Assembly: GCA_900548595.1 (NCBI GenBank)
Contig: URLB01000090.1
Coordinates: forward strand, 1-8,658
DNA length: 8,658 nt
Origin: an uncultured Eubacteriales bacterium
Lineage (GTDB): Bacteria; Bacillota; Clostridia; Lachnospirales; Anaerotignaceae
Reading direction: 5' to 3'
Each line of letters starts with the position of its first letter. Within the stretch, counting starts at the first letter, position 1. The notes below the pieces were generated by a model. It was not told the origin of the DNA. It was given only the letters and a program-made list of their open reading frames with translations, and ran no database searches. Made by a program: the position numbers and the translations under genes. This document shows, piece by piece, positions 1-8,100 of the stretch.

Positions 1-42
1 GAACAGGTGGCTGCAATGATTTTGAGGAGTAAAGATAGGTAA
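1..42 (+). CDS. 3' end of an upstream phage gene (partial)
   Basis: Frame 1 is open from the window edge and ends at TAA (40-42), giving the last 13 residues EQVAAMILRSKDR. The other two forward frames stop even sooner, at 18 and 30. The stop is 15 bases before the next start, and the ribosome binding site of the next gene abuts it, which is the packing expected inside a phage operon. The fragment is too short to assign a family. By position it could be another virion gene, but that is inference only. Confidence 0.5.
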   Translation, partial: EQVAAMILRSKDR

Positions 43-50
43 AGGGGTGA
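41..50 (+). promoter_or_regulatory. Ribosome binding site for the 687-residue protein
   Basis: AAAGGGGTGA lies 7 bases before the ATG at 58 and overlaps the last two bases of the preceding TAA stop. It matches the anti-Shine-Dalgarno well and fixes the start at 58. The overlap suggests translational coupling with the upstream gene. Confidence 0.75.
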
Positions 51-57
51 AATAACA

Positions 58-2121
58 ATGGGATATTCGCTTACCAACACAACAAAAAAGAAATCGGGCG
101 GTTCATCGGGTTCGTCAAGTACCAAAGGTTCTAAGGGAGGAATGACCGTAACCGTTACGAAAAGCGATAGAGAATCAAAAAGCAATGGAGGCTCTTCGAG
201 TTCGTCATCTTCCGGAAGTTCGGGAAGCGGCGGAATAAAGTATGACCCAAATAAAGACTATGCGGCGGAAATACAGAAAGCCGTACAGAGCGGTGCAAGT
301 CAAGATTATATAAACAGTCTTAACGCCCAAAGGGACGCTAAAATAAAGGGTGAAAAGCTGTCATACAGCAGTTTGACGGACGATGATATAGCCAATTACA
401 GAAAAGGCGGAAGTTTGGGGGGAAGAAAAACCTATGACAGTGCGGGCGTTATAGGGGGAATGGATAACGGTACATATAATATTGCAAACCCATATAAGAA
501 AAACTATTCAAACTTTAATGCCGATGTTGATTTTGACGGAAAAATAGCTGCCGCAAAAGCTTCGGGCGCAAGTCAGGAAACCATAAACGGTCTTTTACAG
601 CAGAAAGAATACAGCGAAAAGGTAAGAAACGGAGAAATAGTGCCTATGGGATATGGTGAAGGTATGGGACATACTAACCGAGAACATGGGTTTACATTTG
701 ATTTAGGCAACGGAAAGAAACAGACCGTATTCGGCAATGCGACAAATTATAGAGACGCGGCTAAGCTGGCAGGCATAGACCTTGATAACGGTGCAAAACT
801 TTTAGGTTCTCTCGGTTACGGTACTGCTTCATCGGCGTATGCCAAACCGGGTTATGGTTGGGGTAATGTTGCCGGACCCGATGATTTTACAACGAACCTG
901 TATGTTGATGATAAACAGACAGGCAATTGGTACGATCAGAACAATATGCAGTTACAATTCCTAAGCGGAAGAGACGGCATGGATTATAAAAATCCGTACG
1001 CAGGACTTGCTTATGAGGGTAACGGCATGACGAACGCCTATGACAAAGGCACACAGTTTGCAGGGCAGGGCGGCATAATGGGCGATTACGGTGTTGAAGG
1101 TCCCAATATGGACGATATATATGCAAACTACGGCACAACGAACAGCGGTTATGTGGGACTTACAAAAGATGACATCGAATCGCAGATGAACGATGCCTAC
1201 GAGGGATATATGGACGCCGTAAACGAAAGAAACGACGCGCTTGCCGCCGCTTATGCTTCACAGATAGAACAGTTAAAACAGGCGGCTGAAGAAGAACAGA
1301 GAGCCAACTATATCAATTATAAATTGGCCGGATTAAATATGCCTGCTCAAATGCAGGCGGCGGGAATTAACGGCGGTATAGCCGAAAGCACCCTCGCAGG
1401 ACTGGAAAGCGATTACATGAAGAACTACAACAGTACGGCAGGAACGCTTACAAACGCTATCAATCAGCTCAATATCGCTCAGAATAACGCCATAGCGGAG
1501 GGGAATATGGAAGCGGCTAATATGTACGCCCAAATGCAGCAGAACTCGCTTTCATTGCAAATGCAGGCGGCGCAGGCTGAAAACGCCTATAATCAGTGGG
1601 TGCAGGAAATGGCGTTTGCAAGAAATCAGTGGGAATATGAGCAAGCAAGATATAATGCTGAAATGGCAGCTAGGGAACAGCAAGAGGCAGAAGATAGAGC
1701 TTTATCGGAATTAAAGTATATGGCTGAATTAGGAATTAAAGTAGGAGATACATCGTATTTACAGAGTATGGGATTTGATACATCATATCTTGACAGATAC
1801 AATGATTTGACATTGCAGGAAAAACAAGCCAGTCTTTTGAAAAAGAAAGCGAGTGGTAGAAGCAGTGGAGGATATAATCCTATAGATGAAGAGTTAGACG
1901 AAAAGATTAACGGAACACCTCATTCCAATGCAGTAACAAATTATATTGACAATACTATAAAGAAATCTGGAATAGGGGCAATGGCGGTAGGCGGATATAA
2001 TCAGCCGCTTACAGGGAATCAAATTAAACAGTATCTTACAAACGGTTGGTTACTTGCCGATATTACTGGGGATAAAATAACTATTGGATCGCCTGCTTAT
2101 TTTGAGGCATTAAATAGATAG
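58..2121 (+). CDS. Phage virion-associated protein with Ser/Gly-rich N-terminus and Ala/Gln-rich coiled coil
   Basis: This is a 687-residue protein with no signal peptide or transmembrane helix. Residues 12-60 are Ser/Gly/Lys low-complexity and probably disordered. Residues 67-96 and 158-189 are two copies of a short helical repeat (D-aromatic..I.A....GASQ..IN.L..Q). Residues 195-370 are rich in Gly, Tyr and Asn. Residues 370-560 are helical and rich in Ala, Gln, Glu and Asn, likely a coiled coil. Within this, residues 424-452 carry LAGLNMPAQMQAAGI, then GG.AES.L..L...Y, a pattern I recognise from uncharacterised structural-module proteins of Firmicute phages. The C-terminal 130 residues are compositionally different (GC falls from about 48% to about 34% near base 1660). 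A strong ribosome binding site supports the start, and the giant gene follows after 11 bases. A virion or DNA-ejection role is inferred from context and composition. No enzyme motif is visible, and it could instead be a scaffold-like or decoration protein. Confidence 0.85.
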   Translation: MGYSLTNTTKKKSGGSSGSSSTKGSKGGMTVTVTKSDRESKSNGGSSSSSSSGSSGSGGIKYDPNKDYAAEIQKAVQSGASQDYINSLNAQRDAKIKGEKLSYSSLTDDDIANYRKGGSLGGRKTYDSAGVIGGMDNGTYNIANPYKKNYSNFNADVDFDGKIAAAKASGASQETINGLLQQKEYSEKVRNGEIVPMGYGEGMGHTNREHGFTFDLGNGKKQTVFGNATNYRDAAKLAGIDLDNGAKLLGSLGYGTASSAYAKPGYGWGNVAGPDDFTTNLYVDDKQTGNWYDQNNMQLQFLSGRDGMDYKNPYAGLAYEGNGMTNAYDKGTQFAGQGGIMGDYGVEGPNMDDIYANYGTTNSGYVGLTKDDIESQMNDAYEGYMDAVNERNDALAAAYASQIEQLKQAAEEEQRANYINYKLAGLNMPAQMQAAGINGGIAESTLAGLESDYMKNYNSTAGTLTNAINQLNIAQNNAIAEGNMEAANMYAQMQQNSLSLQMQAAQAENAYNQWVQEMAFARNQWEYEQARYNAEMAAREQQEAEDRALSELKYMAELGIKVGDTSYLQSMGFDTSYLDRYNDLTLQEKQASLLKKKASGRSSGGYNPIDEELDEKINGTPHSNAVTNYIDNTIKKSGIGAMAVGGYNQPLTGNQIKQYLTNGWLLADITGDKITIGSPAYFEALNR
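256..345 (+). repeat. Internal protein repeat, copy 1 (residues 67-96)
   Basis: The segment begins DYAAEIQKAVQSGASQ and continues to RDAKI. It aligns without gaps through GASQ..IN.L with copy 2 at 529-624. The pattern of D-aromatic, then I.A, then Q-rich helix and a K-I end resembles a short helical repeat found once or several times in Firmicute phage proteins. Confidence 0.7.
529..624 (+). repeat. Internal protein repeat, copy 2 (residues 158-189)
   Basis: The segment begins DFDGKIAAAKASGASQ and continues to SEKV. It shares D, I, A, SGASQ, IN, L and Q positions with copy 1 and sits 91 residues downstream of it. The spacer between copies is Gly- and Tyr-rich. Confidence 0.7.
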
Positions 2122-2126
2122 GGGGT
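2120..2126 (+). promoter_or_regulatory. Ribosome binding site for the giant gene
   Basis: AGGGGGT overlaps the TAG stop of the preceding gene (2119-2121) and lies 6 bases before the ATG at 2133. This supports the start and suggests translational coupling. No promoter is needed in the 11-base gap. Confidence 0.7.
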
Positions 2127-2132
2127 ATTTGT

Positions 2133-5100
2133 ATGATTATAAAATATACAAACTCTGCATTTAAGAAGAATAATAAAGATGAAAAACTTCTAAAGGCAAT
2201 AGATAGAGGTTCAGGCAGTACATATAAGGGCGTATCTTCGGGTACGTCCTCTTTTTTGCCGAAAGCAGCAGACAAAGCAGGCATGGCTGCGGAAAAGGCA
2301 ACCAGAGTATTTTTACAAAACTCGCCTGACGCTTATTTACCAAGACCGCAACAGGTAGGTCCAAGTCAGTGGAAAGGTCCGACAAATACAAAGAATATCG
2401 GTTCTGTACCGGGAATGTCAGCGGCTAAAAGAGCGGCTTCGGCGGCAGAAAGAGCAAGCATGGCTTATCAAAACGCATTTTTGCCGACGCCTAAGAAACA
2501 GAATACATACGGTCCGCAGAAATGGAACGGCGGTGCAGAGGAATTAAGCGCATATAATCCCTTTAAGAAAGGACCGTCAGTGTTTGAAACTGCCATGAAT
2601 AACGCCAAAAATATGGAACAGCCGGCAACGCCGACAGAGGCCAGAAGCGGAGGCGGATTATTCAACAGAGTGTATAATGCGGCAAGCTCTATAGGAGACA
2701 GCATGATAGGCGCTGATAAGAGTTTAAAAGCTACGGCGAAACAGGCGTTTAATAATGAAAAAGAATACAGAAAGACTCTTGCCGAGTTTGACAGCGATAT
2801 AAACGCATATATGGCAGAAAGGGATAAGTACGCTCCCGACTCGAAGGAATATAAAGCAATCAACACCGTTATAAATAATTTGTATAACGCCATTGACGAT
2901 TTGAGAAACAAAGCTGCCGATATGACAGACGCAAACGAATTTATGCGCAGCGCCGAGAAGCTAAGAAATGAAGCTACAAAAGGATTGTCGGGTTTGGGGT
3001 TGGATTTAGCCGAAGCAGGTATATCTATGGCGGATAACTTAACAACTATGGCACTGACAGGATTTAATCCGACTGCTACACTTGCACTAATGGGCGCAAA
3101 ATCAGCAGGACAGAGAGCAAACCAATTGTCAAATCAAGGCGTAAGTGCAAGGGACGCACTGGGACGAGGCGTAATAAGCGGTGTTATAGAGGGATTGACG
3201 GAGAAAATAGGACTTGATAATTTATTCGGACTTGTTAAATCCAACAATATTAAGGCTCTTTCAAGTATATTAAAACAAGCTGCCGCAGAGGGCGGAGAAG
3301 AAGGTTTAAGCAATATTTTAAACTATGCTGTTGATTGGGCAAGCGGAGACAGAAAAGATTTTGACTGGGACGATTTTGCACGTTCTGTAAGGCAGGGAGC
3401 TTTATCGGGTCTTGGGTTCGGTATCGGCGGTGTTGCTTCCAATACAGTATTACCGAGGGCAACAGGATATTCGGATATGGGACATCTGAATATGGAAAGA
3501 GCTGTTGACGGAAAGCGTTATGGGGAAATACTTCCGAGAGCCGTTAAAAAATATTCATCTGATGTAAGCGGTGTAAATGTCAATATCGGCAGTGAGACGG
3601 TGCAGAACTATATAAACAGAATACAGAAACCGATAAACGCAAATGAGATAAACAGTTCAATTAAAATCGATATGTCGGAGACTGAAAGAGAACCGATACT
3701 AAAAAATATGAGTATAAAGGTTTCTGACGCTACCAGAAAAGCCGTGCCTGCGGAAATAACCGATAAAATCAACAGCGGAAAACTTAATGAAGCATATAAG
3801 GCAATCAAGGCTTTTGCCAAAAGCTTAGGCGTATTTAAACAGTATGAGAATGAAAATATAGATATTAAATTCAATTTCTCAGGGGAATCGTATAATAAGA
3901 GCAAAAGCGAACATATGATAAGAAAAAATAATGTTAATGATTTTCTGCTAATGGTTAATGATTTCGATAATATTATTCAGAATGCCATACCGATTGAAAT
4001 TCACAGTGATAGAATAAATGGCGGAGCACTTAAAAATGTAAGGGTGTTGGTAAGTGCTTTTTGGAATGGAAAAGAGGTTGTTCCGGTTGAAATAGAAGTA
4101 AAAGAATATAATCAACAGGAAAATGAACCCAAATTATATATGGCTGTAACAATAAACAAAAAAGGCAATGCAGTCTTCGCGGGCAGCTCATTACAGAGTA
4201 TGCACGCTCTTGCATTACCTTATGGCGATACAGTCTTCGTCGGCAGCCCTAAAATGGGACCACAAACTCTTGCATCACCTTCTGAAAGTGATGCCGTCAT
4301 GGATAATAGCACTAAAATAGCACCGTTAGCTGTTAGCTCACCTTCCACTATTAGTCTACCAGACTTGATTAAAGGTGTCAACGGCAACAACGGGGACTTC
4401 TTAAAATATTTCCCTGACAGTATGCTTGATGATGAGCAGATAGCATATAAAAATGCGGCATTGGAAAAAGAAAGAGTAAAATATGAGAATAAAAATAAAA
4501 AGTCGGATTCACTTCCCGCCGACGGACTCCAATTGTCCGCAGTGGAAGCTACTTCCGACCCTATATTTAATATACCACAAAGTTTTGAAAATAACAAATT
4601 TGCTGATGCCAATACTTCATTTTATAAATCTGAAGTAGGAGAACAAGCAAAACAAGAAAACGAAAAAATTTATCATGGAGTCATTAAGGCAAGAACTGAT
4701 ATTTTTACCAGAGGCATTTTAGATAATTTTAATAAGGCAAGAAAATTTTTTATTGATTATGCAAAGAATAACTTTAAACCACAATATATTAATAAGGAAA
4801 CAGGAAAATCAATAGATGTCGGAAGAAATGGTCTTGACAAGGTTTTAAGCGGCAATATAACTTATGAAAAATATGCAAGTGTATTTCATATACCTGAGTT
4901 AATAGAAAATGCAACGTATATAGGAAAAGCAGATAATTACCATACAGAAAGACCAGACCGTCAAAATTCGGTGAAAACATATTCATATTATGAATCTCCG
5001 ATAAGTATAGACGGAAAAATGTATATTGCATATATACGAGTAAGAAATACGTTAATGGGTGATAAATATTATGGTCATACAATTGGTGAAATATTAGACC

Positions 5101-8100
5101 GTATAAAAATAGAGCCGTTAGAGACGCGGGCCTTCGCCGAAAAATCGGAGATACAGTCCGTAAATGAAGTCTCTTCTGACTCTAAAAATATTATACCCCA
5201 AACATCCGAAAATATCAACAATTCAGCGCCGAAAGAATTGGGAGAAAGGCAGGTAATGCCTGAAGCTGTGCCTAAAACGTCAACTGTCCCTGATAATGCG
5301 TTAGGTATTGTTCCGCCCGAAGTACAGGAACTGTTTGAGTTAAAAGCACAGGCAGAGGAAGAAAGCAAGAGACTGTATCAGAATACGGTAAACGGTTTAG
5401 CTCCGTTTGACAGAATGGCAAAAGCCGATACAAGGGATAACAGGCGTAATATTTCTGCGTTATCCAATAAGTATGGACAAAAAGGCGGTATGTTGGATAC
5501 TATCCTTACATCGGGCTTATACGATATAAACGGTAATAAGGTAGATGACCGTTCGTGGGTATCGATTGTATCGCAAGTGCCGAAAGAGCAGATAGGAGAT
5601 TTCAATACATATCTTCAAGAATTGCATAACATAGACCGTCAAGCACAGGGAAAACCTGTAACGGAACATACGGCAGACGAATCACGAAAGATAGTCGCCG
5701 ACTTAAATGTTAAATACCCCGAGTTTAAAAAGTATCAGAAAGAAGTCAATGACTACCTTGATAAGTTTTTCTATTTATATTATGTAGATGCAGGAATGAT
5801 GACCGAGCAGGCTTATAGGGAAATAAGAAAGAAGTACCCGAACTATATACCGTCATTTCGTGTCGGTGAGGATAACGGCGGCGGTGGAATGAAACCGAAA
5901 AAGAAAATAAAGAACAGTACGGGAATAGGTAAGGCAGTGGGCGGTACTTCGGAAGTAATGAGTTTTGATGAAGCTGTGGCTAAAAAAATGAATACCGTTA
6001 TGAGCGCTGCGGTCAAGAATGATATATCAAGAGAAGTTTTTGCGTTTGCCGAAGCTTTACCGAGTGAAGCGGCGAAAAACGGAGTACTGATACAGAATGA
6101 TAATAACGGAAAGCCCTTTGATATAGACGATGTTGACCGAGAACTTATCAGAAAGATAGATAAAGGTAATTATTCCGTTACATTTTATAATAACGGAAAG
6201 CCGCAGACAATGAAAATAAGTAAAGATGTGTATGAAGCCTATGAATTTTTGGAAGATAAGATAGGAAACAGCGCCATAAGGTGGGCGGCAAATTTAGGTA
6301 ATAAACTGACTTCACCTATGAAAGCGCTTACCACACAGTACAATCCGTTGTTTGCGCTTACCAATATTATTCGAGACGCACAGACATACACCATAAATAA
6401 CACTGCCACTAAACCGTTACAGGCTCAGAAAAACTATGTCAAGGCTATTGCGGGGATTATAAGACGTTCGGATGCCTATAATCAGTATAAGGCTTTAGGC
6501 GGTTCGCAGAACGGTTATTTCGGAAAGAATATATATGAACAGGCAGAAAGCAGAGTTAATCCCAAAGCCGTAAAAGGAAAACGAAAAGCAATAGAAGTAT
6601 TAAAAACACCTTTGACGGCTGTTGAGAAGATGGGCGAGTTTACAGAGAAGATACCCAGATTTGCCGAATACCTCAACACCGTTGAGAACTTAGGCGATAC
6701 GGACGCAGGAAGATTACAGGCTTCGTTAAATGCCGCCGATGTTACTGTAAACTTTAACAGGTCATCCACATTGTCCACACTGGCAAATGCGTGGGTGCCG
6801 TATTTCAACGCAGGCTTACAGGGAGCGGATAAGACTTTCAGACAGATAAAGGCTCATCCCTTTAAAACTACGGCAAGGGCAACGGTATCGGTATTTTTGC
6901 CTACATTATTATTATATTTAGTAAACAAGGACAATCCTCACTGGAAAGACGTTAAAGACGGAGTGAGGGACGGCTATTATCTCATACCGAACGTACTCGG
7001 CCCGAATAGCGGCGGATATGCGGAAACGTTTATAAGAGTGCCGAAATCAAGGGAGTTCGGGGCATTATTGAGCGCATCGTTTGAAAGGTTTATCCGTGCT
7101 GTAGATGAAGCGGTAGAAAACGATAAAGATATGAAAGAAACTTTACCTACTGCATTTGACGGATATATGCAAACGTTTTTAAACAGCTTTATGCCGCCTG
7201 ACATATTGGGAGACAATATATTAGGTTCGATTGCAAGGCTAAACACTAATACGGCGTGGCATGGCGGTAAAATCGTACCGAGTACAATGGAAAACGTATC
7301 GCTGCGCAACCAGTACGATATTAATACGTCTCAGCTTGCAATGAATATAGCGGAAAAGGCTAATAAAGTGCCGTTTTTACCCGACGCTTTCAAAAGTCCT
7401 ATGAAAGTTGATTACTTAATCGACAGCTACGGCGGATATGCAGGCGACCTTTTACAGGGACTTACTTCAAGGAAAAATATAGGCGAGGATAATATGGGTA
7501 CGGTTCTCAATTCTCTGTACAACGGATTTGTACAGCCTGCCAAACAGAGATTTACAACGGATAGTGCGTATTCCAGTTACAATCTTGAAAGGTTCTATAA
7601 CAGGGTAAATGAACTTGATAAGGCTGCCAACGACAGAGATATAGACGAGGGATTGCCGACAGAGTACAGAACGCCGGAAGAAAAGGTTTTAAGTGATTTT
7701 ACAAAGGCAAGAAGCGATATCGCCGACATCACAAAGCAAGAGAGGGCGGTTCTTGAAAGGGCTATCCCCATATCGGAAAAGAACAAAGAAATCCGACAGC
7801 TTAAACAGGAAAAGAACCGAATTGCAAAAGATATACTGCAAAGAGAAGATGAACTTTATAAAGGCTATACGGAAAACTATATTCCTAAGTTATCGGGACT
7901 GACAGACGACAGACAGGAAGCGGCTAAACAGCTCTATAACGATTACGGATTGACTTATGATGAATACTTGGATATGTATGATAAGTACAAAGAAATAAAC
8001 GATATGGACGTAAATAAACGTCTTAAAGCAACGTACTTCGAGGACTATCTGGAATCGTTGGGATATACAGACCAATACAATATAAAACCCGAATTACAGG

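Noticed and set aside
2468..2911. Open frame of 147 codons on the minus strand with a hydrophobic translation
   Set aside because: It lies wholly within the giant gene, has no convincing ribosome binding site or family match, and its hydrophobicity is explained by reading Lys/Glu/Asn codons backwards.
4220..4612. Minus-strand frame of 130 codons across the linker repeat
   Set aside because: The repeat also appears in this frame, but only because the bases repeat with a 60-base period; the plus-strand frame is continuous over 6 kb.
3780..5102. Diversity-generating retroelement variable region or toxin with assigned active site
   Set aside because: No template/variable repeat pair or reverse transcriptase is present, and catalytic residues of the nuclease-like domains cannot be identified by eye.
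7693..7902. Second plus-strand frame of 69 codons inside the giant gene
   Set aside because: It is a lysine/arginine-rich out-of-frame reading of the charged helical region, with no sign of independent translation.
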